Assembly: GCA_963681505.1 (NCBI GenBank)
Contig: OY811973.1
Coordinates: 8,914,763 to 8,978,762 of the forward strand
Length of the DNA stretch: 64,000 nucleotides
Direction of reading: 5' to 3'
From: Eunapius fragilis
Lineage: Eukaryota > Porifera > Demospongiae > Spongillida > Spongillidae
Below the pieces are notes generated by a model. That model worked only from the letters and a program-made list of their open reading frames with translations. It did no database searches and was not told where the DNA came from. This document shows, one piece after another, positions 10,161 to 20,836 of this stretch. Position 1 is the stretch's first letter. Each line of letters starts with the position of its first letter. Position numbers and translations under genes: made by a program.

Positions 10161-10750
10161 AATGAGAGCAAAGCATGAACCTAGTTCGGTGGCAAACAAA
10201 GCAAAAGCCGCAGAACGTTACCAGGCGAACTCTGAGCTGAAGCGAGCCGACGAACGACAACGGGATCTTGAGTGAATCGGGTCAGGAAAAGGGCAAGGTA
10301 CAGACCCTCGTCATCCTATTTTAAATTGTATCTTCACATCTATCAACATGTATATACTTGCTTCTTACTGTAGCTATGATGATGACCCATGCGAGACGCT
10401 CGTCAAGCGCGGTACGAAAAAGATCCTGAAACGAAGCGAGCAAAGAAATAGAAGAGATCGGGTTAAGAAATGGGCAAGGTACAGACCCTCGTCATCCTAT
10501 TTTAATTTGTATTTTCAAACTGTATCTCTGATGACGACCCATGCGAGACGCTGGACGGGCGCGGTACGAAAAAGACCCTGAGACGAAGCGAGCAAGAAAA
10601 GACGACGCAGATCGAAGCGAGATGCAGAAAGAGCACGGTGGTACCAAAAAGGCCCTGAATCCAAGCGGGTTGGTGAGCACAAACGCTACCTTGATCATGC
10701 TGAAACAAGAAGAGCAGTTTAAAAGGCTAAATAGTCTGGGTCTGATCTAA
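10161..10750 (+). pseudogene. Remnant of a charged-repeat protein gene with exon duplication
   Basis: Three short blocks encode the same type of basic/acidic repeat: MRAKHEPSSVANKAKAAERY from 10161; RDARQARYEKDPETKRAKK near 10390-10450; RDAGRARYEKDPETKRARKD from 10544. Proteins with RYEKDPETKRA-like repeats occur in sponge and cnidarian genomes, often beside transposon-derived genes; that is from memory and the function is unknown. The 10285-10390 and 10468-10530 regions are near-identical (GGGCAAGGTACAGACCCTCG in both), so one repeat exon with its intron was tandemly duplicated at about 182 bp. The last block is open for 70 codons to TAA at 10748-10750. Frames of the first two blocks end in stops. 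Confidence 0.45.
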
Positions 10751-10987
10751 ACACTGCCTCCCAAGTGCTGGACAATAAGAAGTCAAGATTAAACGGTGAG
10801 TTTATGTATATACTGTAACAAGTACTGTGGTGATTACTGAGCATTCTGATGTGTAACTTTAATGTAATGAAAAGTTGGGTTAATTTTTACTCAGGTTTTA
10901 TCTCTTTGAACCAAGATATATAAAGGCAGGGTGTATAAATTTAATGTTTACGTTTGTCTCACAGAGAGATGATAAAAGGCAGGGTGT

Positions 10988-11287
10988 ATGTTGCTTGAAA
11001 AGACACTAAATAGCAATAAAACGTACAAGAAAAGGTTGTTGAAGATTTTAAAGAACCACATGAATGGTTGGTTGACCAAAGTACTCACTAGTATGTTAGC
11101 AATCCCTGTTGACACTAATGGCTGGTGTGTTGTGGCTAATGAAATAAAGAATAAAAGTAAGGGTGAAAGTAATGACCGTCCCAAAAAGTGGCTTTGCACC
11201 TGTCAGTGTAGACGCTTGAGTGATGAAGAGGTAGATATAATTATAAAAACAGAAGTTACCTTTCACAAAGCCTGTAGCGGACATTAG
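10988..11287 (+). CDS. Unrecognised small exon or ORF
   Basis: Open for 99 codons, reading LLKILKNHMNGWLTKVLTSM, then NGWCVVANEIKNK and a Cys pair in KKWLCTCQCRRLSDEE, ending KACSGH. Rich in Lys and polar residues. I do not recognise it. It may be a downstream exon of the charged-repeat gene at 10161-10750, since spacing and orientation fit, but no splice link is proven. Confidence 0.3.
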   Translation: MLLEKTLNSNKTYKKRLLKILKNHMNGWLTKVLTSMLAIPVDTNGWCVVANEIKNKSKGESNDRPKKWLCTCQCRRLSDEEVDIIIKTEVTFHKACSGH

Positions 11288-11386
11288 AGTAGCTCTAGGT
11301 GACCTTGGTAATTGTTGCCACATTGATTGTGACCTAAGTGCAGACATTTGTGATGAGAATTGTATATATGAACACCCCTCAATATA

Positions 11387-11673
11387 ACAAGTAAATAAAA
11401 ACATTCTCTACGAGAAAGTTGGTGGGATATAGGATTTGATTATGACATTGGTGGTGTAAAAAGCAAGGAAACAAGGTCTTATCAAAAGGGAAAATGTCAT
11501 AGTCCTATATTTAGCACATTTCTAGGGCATGTGTTGTTTGTGTGCTAAATATAGGACTATGACATTTTCCCTTCTGATAAGACCTTGTTTCCTTGCTTTT
11601 TACACCACCAATGTCATAATCAAATCCTATATCCCACCAACTTTCTCATAGAGAATGTTTTTATTTACTTGTT
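11387..11673. mobile_element. Fold-back MITE, family A, copy 1 (287 bp)
   Basis: The left arm from AACAAGTAAATAAAAACATT and the right arm are near-perfect inverted repeats over about 130 bp each, meeting at a short loop near 11525-11540. Diagnostic internal sequence: AGTTGGTGGGATATAGG and TGGTGGTGTAAAAAGCAAGG. The copy at 13862-14148 has the same length and layout. No coding capacity; superfamily not assignable. Confidence 0.85.
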
Positions 11674-11713
11674 TTCTTTATTTTTTTTCATACCCATTTA
11701 ATTATAAAGACAT

Positions 11714-11846
11714 TAGTCTCGTACCCAGACCGTCTATGACGTAAGCGATTATCGCTGTAAACACTACGTCCATACGTATGGACGTAGTGATTATACTGTT
11801 TACAGCGATAATCGCTTACGTCATAGACGGTCTGGGTACGAGACTA
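11714..11846. mobile_element. 133-bp near-perfect palindrome (MITE family C)
   Basis: TAGTCTCGTACCCAGACCG at the left is matched by its complement at the right, with only a few mismatches through the centre (TACGTATGGACGTA). The related short palindrome at 34801-34859 shares the TAGTCTCG-T-CCC terminus. Such sequences extrude hairpins and are typical solo MITEs. Confidence 0.75.
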
Positions 11847-11889
11847 ACAAGACATAGGAGGCTGATAGTCGATTGTTTATCAAAGTATT

Positions 11890-12230
11890 ATATTATATAA
11901 AAGCGAGTTCTCCAGCCGATTCTGAAGCTATTGGTGAAATTTTCATCGCTTAGAAATGTTCCTGTCCTGAGTTATGCGTTGCCAAGAAGAAGGAGAAGAA
12001 GAAGAAGACGACCCGCCCCTTGTTCCGAGACTGGGTACGAGGACGGGCAGTACACTCTTGTTCTCAACAACCACGCGGTTCAGCGACATGAAACAAAAAC
12101 GAAACTACTCATTTTTGACTTCTAGATCGATTGCTAAAACAAGCTACACGATCCGATCGTCAGGAGTGTTGTTACAGACGGGTCGCGTTTTTTAAATGAC
12201 ATTCATAGTCGGGGTCAAATCCTATATGGA
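11890..12230 (+). repeat. Dispersed repeat D, copy 1
   Basis: About 330 bp strongly similar to 51400-51725, from AAGCGAGTTCTCCAGC to ATTCATAGTCGGGGTCAAA, in the same orientation. It contains a GAAGAAGAAGAAGA-like stretch and the shared segment GACTTCTAGATCGATTGC. Two overlapping reading frames are open in both copies, so no coding conclusion can be drawn from frame alone. Class unknown. Confidence 0.7.
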
Positions 12231-12239
12231 AGTTTCTAA

Positions 12240-13150
12240 CGAAACTTCCGATACCACACAATAGCAGTATAACAATGGTAAGGGTGAGCAGGGGTTTTTT
12301 ATAAGGGGATGAGGAATACTGGATCTAAACTTTGAGTCCTGCTCCTGGTATCACATGTCATGCAGGCTAGGGATTAGCACTTCTTGCCTGCCTCAGCATG
12401 CTGATGCTTTGCTCCCAGATGTTACATTAACACCTATAACTGTTGACACAACACTTCAGCTTCTGACAATGTTTGTCACACTTCCTGACATGCTACAAGG
12501 TAGCTGAATAAGATGGCATAGCACTGTAATTCCAAACATAAATGTGTTCAAGGTTTTTTAAAGGGAAGGTTATGTGCAAAAGGTTATATGTGCAAATGTG
12601 TAATGCTTAGTATACATATAATTAGCATGTCAGCTTGCTTGGGGCGTAGCGATGCTGGCGTATATGTGCATAAACCTTCAACAATCAATATATGACATGT
12701 AAACATTAAAATTAGTGTGTCCATATGCTGATTGATTGTCAAGAGATGGGGTACTTGAGTTGAATTAGCGATGGTAGCATATGAACTGTTATGTCAAACT
12801 TAATCATGTATGCTATGCATATGGTACAGGATCTAATTGGGTGTAGTTATGTGTAGCTAACTTTTGCATTTTGGTGGAAGATATGAAGCCTATACCTTAT
12901 GCTAACTCTGATTCACAAGTTGTTATGTATAATCCACATGTGAGAAAACTACAAAGTATGAACTCATTACTCAGTGACAATTGGAATAATGATAATTTTC
13001 ATCACCCAAAAAAGTATGAGGACTTTATCAGCATTGCAATGCAACCATAGTTAGCACGTCCATTTGAAGCCTCACTTCGGGTTTGATAAGCCAACTATTT
13101 TTACTTTCCCACCAATGAGGTGCAGCAGTATATATAAAGGTAATCTCTGA
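12240..13150. other. Stretch with no supported gene
   Basis: AT-rich sequence of about 0.9 kb. No long open frame, inverted repeat or recognisable motif was found by eye on either strand. Confidence 0.5.
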
Positions 13151-13154
13151 ATCA

Positions 13155-13427
13155 TTGCTCAGTTGTTCTATTCAAGACCATAATATGGGGTGCGAATATG
13201 GTTTGGTGTACTTTTCTTTTACACCTTCAGATATGGATCCTACAATAGAAGATATAGCAGGTATGTACAGCAGCATTGAGGACGAACCCATTCCTCCTGT
13301 TCCTGCTCCACTTGCCACAGCTGATCCATCCCTCTCACTCCTGCTTCAGTTATATTTATCCCTACAGGAGAGGACGACCGGGACGTACAAGGCGAGGCAG
13401 GTTCTCGTTCAAGATTGTACATGCTAA
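13155..13427 (+). CDS. Weak unrecognised ORF
   Basis: A 90-codon frame reading FTPSDMDPTIEDIAGMYSSI, then EDEPIPPVPAPLATADPSL. The acidic and Pro-rich composition is plausible for a linker. A possible acceptor (CCTACAG) precedes an overlapping basic frame (RGRPGRTRRGRFSFKIV). No family recognised; could be chance. Confidence 0.2.
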   Translation: MLSCSIQDHNMGCEYGLVYFSFTPSDMDPTIEDIAGMYSSIEDEPIPPVPAPLATADPSLSLLLQLYLSLQERTTGTYKARQVLVQDCTC

Positions 13428-13585
13428 TTTGAAAAGGCATTATACGCACGCCCATAGTCACCACATATACCACCACCACATATACCACGAACAAACCTCG
13501 CATAAGCAATCAAACCTGGTGGTACAGCAGCACATCCCCAATGCTCATTGGGAACCACAATTATGTAACATTATTGAATGCCAAT

Positions 13586-13759
13586 CACTGCGCCACAGCA
13601 TTAAATATGCAGAGTTGTGCAGAGTCTTTATACCAACCATATGCAGATGAGTATCATTGAAGTGTTCGTATGCAGACGTCTGCATACGAACACTTCAATG
13701 ATACTCATCTGCATACGGTTGATATGCAGACTCTGCATACTAAATGCTGTGGCGCAGTG
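13586..13759. mobile_element. CACTG-ended palindromic MITE, family B, copy 1
   Basis: Inverted arms begin CACTGCGCCACAGCATT and end with the complement; the centre is TATGCAGACGTCTGCATA. Closely matches the copy at 29423-29606. CACT-start termini suggest a CACTA/EnSpm origin. Confidence 0.85.
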
Positions 13760-13861
13760 GATGAAATCTTAATTACTACTTAATTGGAACAATTATATTA
13801 CGTTATTGGCTTCAAGACAACAAACCAATCCCTCTGCATGGTAGGGGAAAAAAGCAAGGAA

Positions 13862-14148
13862 ACAAGCAGATAAAAAATTTCTCTTTGAGAAATAGAGTGG
13901 GATGTAGGATTGGGATTGGTGGTGTAAAAAGCAAGGAAACACGACACATGGATTGATACCAGAATACAACAAGACAGTCCTACATTTAGCTAATTGAAAT
14001 TTAAAGTGCATGATTCTTGGCTCAATGTAGGACCGTCTTGTTGTATTCTGGTATCAATCCATGTGTCTTGTTTCCTTGCTTTTTACACCACCAATCCCAA
14101 TCCTACATCCCACTCTATTTCTCAAAGAGAAATTTTTTATCTACTTGT
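13862..14148. mobile_element. Fold-back MITE, family A, copy 2 (287 bp)
   Basis: The arms ACAAGCAGATAAAAAATTTC and the complementary right end pair over about 130 bp. Shares GTGGGATGTAGGATTGG and TTGGTGGTGTAAAAAGCAAG with the copy at 11387-11673, and has exactly the same length. Confidence 0.85.
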
Positions 14149-14216
14149 ATAAGTGCATTTACACATGCCATTACTTGCCTCTTCAGTGCATTATCTGTAC
14201 AATGCATTGAGAAATA

Positions 14217-14236
14217 TTATTATTATTATTATTATT
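14217..14236. repeat. (ATT)n tract, 3' tail of copy 1
   Basis: About seven uninterrupted ATT triplets; on the transcript strand this is an (AAT)n tail beyond the copy 1 3' UTR. Lies roughly 120 bp past the stop codon. Confidence 0.85.
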
Positions 14237-14359
14237 TTTTATGTATATATAATTATAATAATTATTTACAGTTACAGCAGGATAAAAGGACTAACACAAT
14301 TACAATATTATAAGGATAACTAACTTACAATAGATGCCGCTAAAAAACCTACAGTTCTT

Positions 14360-17300
14360 CTAACCTATCCGGACATTTTCTCTCCCCATGATGGCCCTAG
14401 CCACTGACCTCACTAGTGACATGTTGAGGTGGCCATAGATGTCACCCAGCATTTTGGGTTTGGGAATGGCCTGGCCGATGGCAAGTAGAGAGGCAAGACG
14501 GGAGAAAACACTCTGGGCCTCCTTCCCCCAGTTACCGTATGTTTCTACAGCTAGGGGGATACATGTCCACCCCAACTCCTGGCATCTGGTGTCATTGGCC
14601 ACATGCTTTCTCAGTTCAGCAGCATAGGCTGCTGCTCCCACAGAGGTACTGGCATTGTTGAGGGTTACTGGTGTAAGGGGTGAAGCAACAGTAACGTCAA
14701 AGGCCGCAGGCTTTCCTCTGTCCCATCCCTGAACAAGGACATCCGCAGGACGAGAGTTAACATGGTCCCTAGCTAAGCCATACCCAACTTCAACCCTCAC
14801 AGAAAGGTGGGCCTGGCGGCAAAAGTTAGCAAAGATATCCCGCAAGTGATTGTGCCTTGCAACCACATCACCACCATGTCTGCAGGAGGCTGCATGATGA
14901 CCTAGAGGGTCAAGGGCAATATCAGGACAATGTGGACACAGAGAACCTCCAGAGGTGTCAAGACCCAACCACCATCTGAGTGCTACCTGACATTCAGCAG
15001 AGTTAAGGTGCAGATCCAGACCAGTAGAAGGGATGACTGAGATCCAAGAACCCGCATGAGGGGCAGAAACAGAAAGGATCCGAGCCTTATTCACTGGAGA
15101 GGAGGAAGATAGCAGTGATTGGAAAACATGCATATCCAGCTTCTTAGACAGAGCTCTTTGTGGAGGCAGGTTGACCAGAACCTCCTCAGCTGTGATTGAC
15201 TCATCAGGGGGAACCTGAGTATTGAAGCGGGTCACAGCCTGAAGCATGTGTATGTTATCGGCACTACCAAATCCTGATGAAGCAAGGGAAGCTATAAACG
15301 CAGCAGAACAGTGCAAAGCAAGGGACCGAAAGCCAAGCCCACCAAAACTCTGACTGAGTTGTGCTTGCTGCCAATTTGGGTCAGGGACGTCCACTGCAAT
15401 GCAGGAGGTGAAGCATAGCCTTACCTCCTCATCAAAGAGCTTAAGATAGTCAGCACAATGGCTTGGAGGAGTGGCTCTGGCTAGATGCACTAACTTACAG
15501 TAACTTCCACACATACGAAGAAGCGAAAAGGCCACGTGAAGGTCAACTGTAGAGACATCCACAAGAGCCTTAAGCAAGATCTTGGGCATTGCACATTTCT
15601 CAGCAATGAAGCGAGAGCAGTGGACAAAATCTCCAATTGGGGCTCCTAGGATGTCCAGGTTGGGAAGGAGAGATGACTTCACCACTGGTGGAAATAGTGA
15701 ATTACCACTCCTACTGAAAAGTTCACACTTGGAAAAATTGATGTAAAGCCCCAAGTGAGGACCAAGCTCTTCTATGAGGTGCAGAGCACGTATTACTGCA
15801 GACCTCTCCCCTGCTAGAACCCCATCATCAAGATACCAAGCTTCCAGAAGCAGCTGGAGACAATCATCATCTGCATCAATACTGGTAACAAGCTTATGGA
15901 GAACCAAGGCAAACAGCATTGGGCCCAGTGGATCACCTTGCTGGACACCAGACTGGGAACTTATCTGGCCCATAGGGTGCCACAATGATGTATGAGATCC
16001 ATAGCACCACGAGACCCATGGGAGAAGCTCTGGAAAGAAAGTAGCACACTCATCCAAAACTGCCTGCCTCGATACCATATTGAAGGCATTTGACATGTCC
16101 ACCTTGAACACTACAAAGTCGCCACTTAACCAGTTTTCATCAATGCATCTCCTTAAGCTGTGCACAATCTTCTCTACACCTGCTTTACAAGCCACTCCAA
16201 ATTGTGAGGGCTGAAAGAATGAGGAGATCTTGTCCCTTAGGATGGCACAGATGCATTTCCCTGTCAGCCTACGCAATGTTTCCCCCACTGCAATCGGCCT
16301 AACATCTGGTGGGTTACCCTCCTTACCTTTGTTCAGTGCAATTAGCCTGCCGCCTGCCAAAAATGTTGCCACTGGCTCAGGGACCTTTCCAGAAGCCATA
16401 AGATTCACAATGCCCTTAAGAGAGTCACTAATTGATGTGTGAAGGGGAATAGATGCAGCATCCAAAAGGTGCTGAACAGAGAGTCCTGAAGGACCAGCTG
16501 AGGTACCTTTAGGGAAGGATCTCAAGATCTTCAGTATTTTAAAGGTGGGACCTAGCGTAACAGGCTCAGAGGTAGCATTTGGGGTCACTGGAGGTGGACA
16601 GGCTGGATGCTTGGCCTGCAACAAGCGCCAGGTTGTGTCATTATTGGGGGCAATGCCACTTGATAATAGCATCCGGCAAGCTTTGCCTGTCAATCCTGAG
16701 CGGCCGAGAGAAACTGCAGAATTAATCACTCTTCTGTAATTCTTGCCGATAGTGGCCTCCTCTGTGATGCTGTTGTTCTCCCGACTTTTTGCCATTGTCC
16801 AAAGAGTGGATAGGTCATTATTCAACCACATTTTGCAAAGAGACTCTATTGCTACATGTGGATTGTGGCTCCCTTTGTGCTTCAAGGAAGGGAGGACACA
16901 CTTTGGGAGCATGAAGAGCTTTAACCATGCATCTTCAGTATTCTTTAGTAGGACATCTCTTAGAGCAGATGAGACAGCTTTTGCAAAAGCTGGTCTGGCT
17001 TTAGCTGGGATGTACCGCAGAGTTGGGTGGTTCAGTTGGCACACTTCCTCAAAAGTAGGAAGGTTGTGACTGATATCTGAAGAGGGGGTTGGAACAGGCC
17101 GCTGTAAAGAAACTGATGTGATGCTCCTCATAGGACATTGGCGCAGGTGAGAAGCTTGCCTAGAGTTAGAAACCAGCTGGGAACAGCTAGGGCAAACAAA
17201 TACATTTTGGACCCTCAGCCATTCTGATGGTACACTCCCAGGAAGAGCACCTTTGGCATGGAGGGTCATGTGGTTGTGCCACATGGATGGAGCTATCTGT

Positions 17301-18037
17301 GCAGGGCAACCATCAACAGTGCATTGCTTCCTGCTGGAGGGAATTCCTGAAGAAAGGGTCTGGTGCGTGGTGGAGAAATGTCCTGAAGAGGAGCCCTGGT
17401 GTGTGGTGGAGGAAAGTCCTGAAGAAGAAGCCTGTGGTGTGGTGGAGGAGAGACCTGAAGAAGAAGCCTGGTGTGTGGTGGAGGAAAGTCCTGAAGAAGA
17501 GGTCTGTGGTGTGGTGGAGGAAAATCCTGGGGTGGGTGGTAATGAGAGCTCGTGATCGAGGTGCTGTTGGAGGACCCGCAGTAAAATTGGCTGCTCAGGA
17601 GATGGAGTCGGGGATGAAGGTTGTCGGGGCGGTGGAGAAGAATGATGCGACGAGGAGCACAGCGACAATGCGGGTGGTGATTGCGGAGAAATAGGAACTG
17701 CATGCGGCTGCTGCGGTGGAGTTGCGGGCAGCTGCTGTGAATGTGTAGAAGGCAGCGATGGGGATGCGGACAGCTGCTGTGAATGTGATAATGGAGAAAG
17801 AAGTTGCGGTGATGCGGAGACTTGAGGAGGCAGATCATCAGAATTAGAAGCTACGGATGTCGGAGAGAGAATTCGAAGTGGTAGCGCCGAGGTACTAGAT
17901 AATTGTTGGGACGACGTGGTTAAGTTCATGCACTTCCCTTGACGGCAAGGATAGCAATCCGAGCACGCAATCTTCTTCCTCACGCACGAACAGCCCTTAC
18001 ATACGGCGTTCCTTCCGTTGCATCTACAGCACGGCAT
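14360..18037 (-). CDS. Non-LTR retroelement polyprotein, full-length (copy 1)
   Basis: A 1225-residue single ORF with a true ATG at 18037. Order: Cys-rich module at residues 3-36 (CCRCNGRNAVCKGCSC then ACSDCYPC); a Ser/Pro/Gln-rich linker, about 40-215; a C2H2-type finger (CTVDGCPAQIAPSMWHNHM) and a CCHC-like knuckle (CPSCSQLVSNSRQASHLRQC), about 225-295; RT core about 500-830 with FKVDMSNAFN, GVQQGDPLGP and the catalytic YLDD; then a C-terminal CCHC-like motif (CPHCPDIALDPLGHHAASC, about 1031-1050) and RPADVLVQGWDRGKPAAFDV about 1095-1112. The last two resemble the CCHC plus PD-D core of restriction-like endonucleases in R2/R4-type elements; that is inference. No APE endonuclease or RNase H seen. 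The frame is intact, so it may be active. Confidence 0.85.
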   Translation of the reverse strand: MPCCRCNGRNAVCKGCSCVRKKIACSDCYPCRQGKCMNLTTSSQQLSSTSALPLRILSPTSVASNSDDLPPQVSASPQLLSPLSHSQQLSASPSLPSTHSQQLPATPPQQPHAVPISPQSPPALSLCSSSHHSSPPPRQPSSPTPSPEQPILLRVLQQHLDHELSLPPTPGFSSTTPQTSSSGLSSTTHQASSSGLSSTTPQASSSGLSSTTHQGSSSGHFSTTHQTLSSGIPSSRKQCTVDGCPAQIAPSMWHNHMTLHAKGALPGSVPSEWLRVQNVFVCPSCSQLVSNSRQASHLRQCPMRSITSVSLQRPVPTPSSDISHNLPTFEEVCQLNHPTLRYIPAKARPAFAKAVSSALRDVLLKNTEDAWLKLFMLPKCVLPSLKHKGSHNPHVAIESLCKMWLNNDLSTLWTMAKSRENNSITEEATIGKNYRRVINSAVSLGRSGLTGKACRMLLSSGIAPNNDTTWRLLQAKHPACPPPVTPNATSEPVTLGPTFKILKILRSFPKGTSAGPSGLSVQHLLDAASIPLHTSISDSLKGIVNLMASGKVPEPVATFLAGGRLIALNKGKEGNPPDVRPIAVGETLRRLTGKCICAILRDKISSFFQPSQFGVACKAGVEKIVHSLRRCIDENWLSGDFVVFKVDMSNAFNMVSRQAVLDECATFFPELLPWVSWCYGSHTSLWHPMGQISSQSGVQQGDPLGPMLFALVLHKLVTSIDADDDCLQLLLEAWYLDDGVLAGERSAVIRALHLIEELGPHLGLYINFSKCELFSRSGNSLFPPVVKSSLLPNLDILGAPIGDFVHCSRFIAEKCAMPKILLKALVDVSTVDLHVAFSLLRMCGSYCKLVHLARATPPSHCADYLKLFDEEVRLCFTSCIAVDVPDPNWQQAQLSQSFGGLGFRSLALHCSAAFIASLASSGFGSADNIHMLQAVTRFNTQVPPDESITAEEVLVNLPPQRALSKKLDMHVFQSLLSSSSPVNKARILSVSAPHAGSWISVIPSTGLDLHLNSAECQVALRWWLGLDTSGGSLCPHCPDIALDPLGHHAASCRHGGDVVARHNHLRDIFANFCRQAHLSVRVEVGYGLARDHVNSRPADVLVQGWDRGKPAAFDVTVASPLTPVTLNNASTSVGAAAYAAELRKHVANDTRCQELGWTCIPLAVETYGNWGKEAQSVFSRLASLLAIGQAIPKPKMLGDIYGHLNMSLVRSVARAIMGRENVRIG

Positions 18038-18045
18038 TATCCATT

Positions 18046-18098
18046 TTGATGTTAATTATTATGATTATTATTTTTATTATTATTATTATTTTTTTATT
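18046..18098. repeat. ATT-rich junction between copies 1 and 2
   Basis: Interrupted (ATT)n that forms the 3' tail of copy 2 and directly abuts the 5' end of copy 1, only about 10 bp before its ATG. This leaves copy 1 almost no 5' UTR of its own. Confidence 0.8.
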
Positions 18099-18229
18099 GT
18101 TAGCAATAATTGTATAATTAAAAGCATCATACGGCAAATACAGCAGCAGTAATAGTTATTACATATCATTAGACTACATATAAACTAAGTATGTACTGTA
18201 TGTACAGTTCCACTCTAAAGCTACACTCT

Positions 18230-20715
18230 TTAACCTGGAACGCATCTTCTAGACAGGATTGCCCTAGCTACTGACCTCACTAATGAAGTATTCAACCGCC
18301 CATAAATCTCTGTCAGGACCTTTGCCTTGGGGCAGTGCAGGGAGATTGAGAGGATGGAAGCTAGTCTAGCGAAGGTGTTCTGGGCCTCTTTACCCCAGTT
18401 CCCATACGATTCCACTGCCAGAGGAACGCATACCCACCCTAGCTCCTGACACTTCGGGTCATTGGAAGAGTGCTTTCGGCACTCTGCTTTGTGAGCTGCA
18501 ACACCTGCTGAATTACACGCGTCATGCAAAGTGGCAGGAGTGAGTGGGGAGGTAACAGTAACATCGAAGGCTGCTGGCTTCGCCCTTTCCCATGCCTCGA
18601 CTAGCACATCAGCTGGACGGGAGTTACTCTGGACTCTTGAAAGGCCTTGACCAACCTCCACTCTTACCGATAGGTGAGCACGACGACAAAACTCTGCAAA
18701 GATGTTTCGCAGGCGATTGTGTCTGATGACAACGTCCCCACCATGTCTGCATGATACCGCATGATGTCCGAGAGGATCCAAAGTGATATCGGGGCAGAAT
18801 GGGCACACTGATTGAATAGAAGAGTTCATACCTAGCCACCACAACACTGCAATTTGGTACTCGGCTGGATCAAGATGCAAGCCCAAACCCACCGAGGGGA
18901 CAACTGAAAGCCAAGAGCTGGCATGAGGAGCAGAGGCAGAGAGAAGTCTTGCCTTATTGGCAGGAGAGGAAGTCATCAAGATAGACTGAAAAAGATGATC
19001 ATCCAACTTCTTGCACAAGGCATGCTGGGACAGAGGAGAGGACAAAACAGACTCCACTGTGATGACCTCTGCAGGGGACACAAGGCTGTTGAACTTCGAA
19101 ATAGCGCTCAACAAGTGGCGATTACTAGCACTACCAAAACCTGAAGAAGACAATGATGAGATGAAGGCAGCACATGAGTGGTAGGATAAAGAACGAAAGC
19201 CAAGTCCTCCAAAGCTAAGGCTAAGTTGCGCTTGCTTCCAGTGATCGTCTGCGATGTCAGCTGCTATGCAAATAGAGAAACAACGTCTTACCTCCTCATC
19301 AAAGAACTTCAGGGACTCACATGAGAGGCTAGGCGGAGTGGTTCTGGCTAAATGCACTAATTTACAATAACTACCACAAATGCGAAGAAGAGAAGCTGCA
19401 ACATGAAGGTCAGCGTCAGCCACCTCTACTAGGGCAGTGAGCAGCACCTTAGCCTTGGAACATTTCTCAGCAATGAAGTGAGAGCAATGCAAATAGTCAC
19501 CTATCGGTACCCCAAGGATCTCTAAGTTAGGCAAAAGAGATGACTTCACAGCTGGTGGAAACAAATGGTTGCCTTGGGGACTGAAAACTTCACATTTGGA
19601 GAAATTGATGACAATGCCAATATGAGGTCCCAGTTCTTCAATAAGATGCAAAGCACGTAGGACTGCAGACCTTTTACCTGCAAGCACACCATCATCTAGG
19701 TACCATGCCTGAAGCAGAAGTTGTAAACATTCATCATCCGCATCAATGGTAGAAATGAGCTTCTGGAGAACAAGAGCAAACAGCATGGGCCCTAGCGGGT
19801 CCCCTTGTTGAACTCCAGATTGTGAACTTAAATGGCCCATGGGATGCCACAATTCTGGGTGAGAGCCATAACACCAAGACACCCAGGGCAGGATTTCAGG
19901 GAAAAAAGCTGAGCATTCATCAAGGACTGCCTGTCTAGAAACTAGGTTGAAAGCATTTGTCATGTCCACTTTAAATATGACAAAATCCTCATCCTGCATC
20001 CAATGCTCTTCAATGCAATTTCGTAAACTATGGACAATCTTCTCAGCCCCTGCCCTGCAGGCCACTCCAAACTGTAGTGGCTGGAAAAAACTTGAAATCT
20101 TCTCCTTGAGAGAGGCACAAATGCACTTTCCAGCCAATCTTCTCAGGGATTCTCCCACAACAATTGGTCTGATATCTGGAGGAGAACCTTCCTTGTCCTT
20201 GTTTAGGGCTATTAGCCTACCACCAGCCATGAATTTAGATACTGCTTGAGGAGCCTTTCCTGACACTAAGAGGTTCACCACATCTCTAAGGGAGGAAGTG
20301 ATTGGAGTTTGGAGTGGGACAGATATTACATCCAAGAGATGTTGGATACGAAGACCAGATGGCCCTGCCGCCGTGTCTTTGGGGAAGGATCTCAAGACTG
20401 CTCCAATGTCAAAGTTTGGATCAAGTGAAAAAGAGCCTGCAAGAACGCTTGGAATGATGGGAATTTCAGATGCTGGATTCTTGGCCTTCAATAACTGCCA
20501 GGTTGCATCATTATTAGGCGCAATGCCACTGGACAGCAGGGTCCGGCAAGCTTTTCCCAACATTCCACATCTACCAAAGGATACAGCCATGTCAACTGGT
20601 TTGCTTTGAGAGTTTTGATTCTTAGCAGATCCATCCCTCAGCTCATTAGCCCGACCTTTAGCCATATTCCAGAGACAAGTCAAGTCATTGTTGGCCCACA
20701 GGTTGCACAGGAAAT
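18230..20715 (-). CDS. Non-LTR retroelement protein, 5'-truncated (copy 2)
   Basis: Open on the minus strand from FLCNLWANNDLTCLWNMAK at 20715 to TAA, about 825 codons, covering the whole RT core and C-terminal domain. RT motifs are FKVDMTNAFN, GVQQGDPLGP and YLDD. C-terminal motifs are CPFCPDITLDPLGHHAVSC and RPADVLVEAWERAKPAAFDV. It lacks the Cys-rich N-terminus and the finger region, the 5' truncation expected of target-primed reverse transcription. It is a different subfamily from copy 1, at roughly two thirds identity by eye. The truncation point lies directly against an (ATT)n tract. Confidence 0.85.
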
Positions 20716-20717
20716 CT

Positions 20718-20741
20718 TATTATTATTATTATTATTATTAT
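20718..20741. repeat. (ATT)n tract between copies 2 and 3
   Basis: Eight ATT triplets: the (AAT)n 3' tail of copy 3, abutting the 5' truncation of copy 2. The adjoining 3' UTR (ACAGTTACAGCAGGATAAAA) is the same as in copy 1. Confidence 0.85.
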
Positions 20742-20836
20742 TTACAGTTACAGCAGGATAAAAGGACTAACACAATTACAATATTATAAGGATAACTAAC
20801 TTACAATAGATGCCGCTAAAAAAACTTACAGTTCTT

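Noticed and set aside
17227-17838. ORFs of 100-181 codons overlapping the Ser/Pro-rich linker of RT copy 1 on both strands
   Set aside because: Low-complexity linker sequence opens alternative frames; the RT frame is the only one with conserved motifs.
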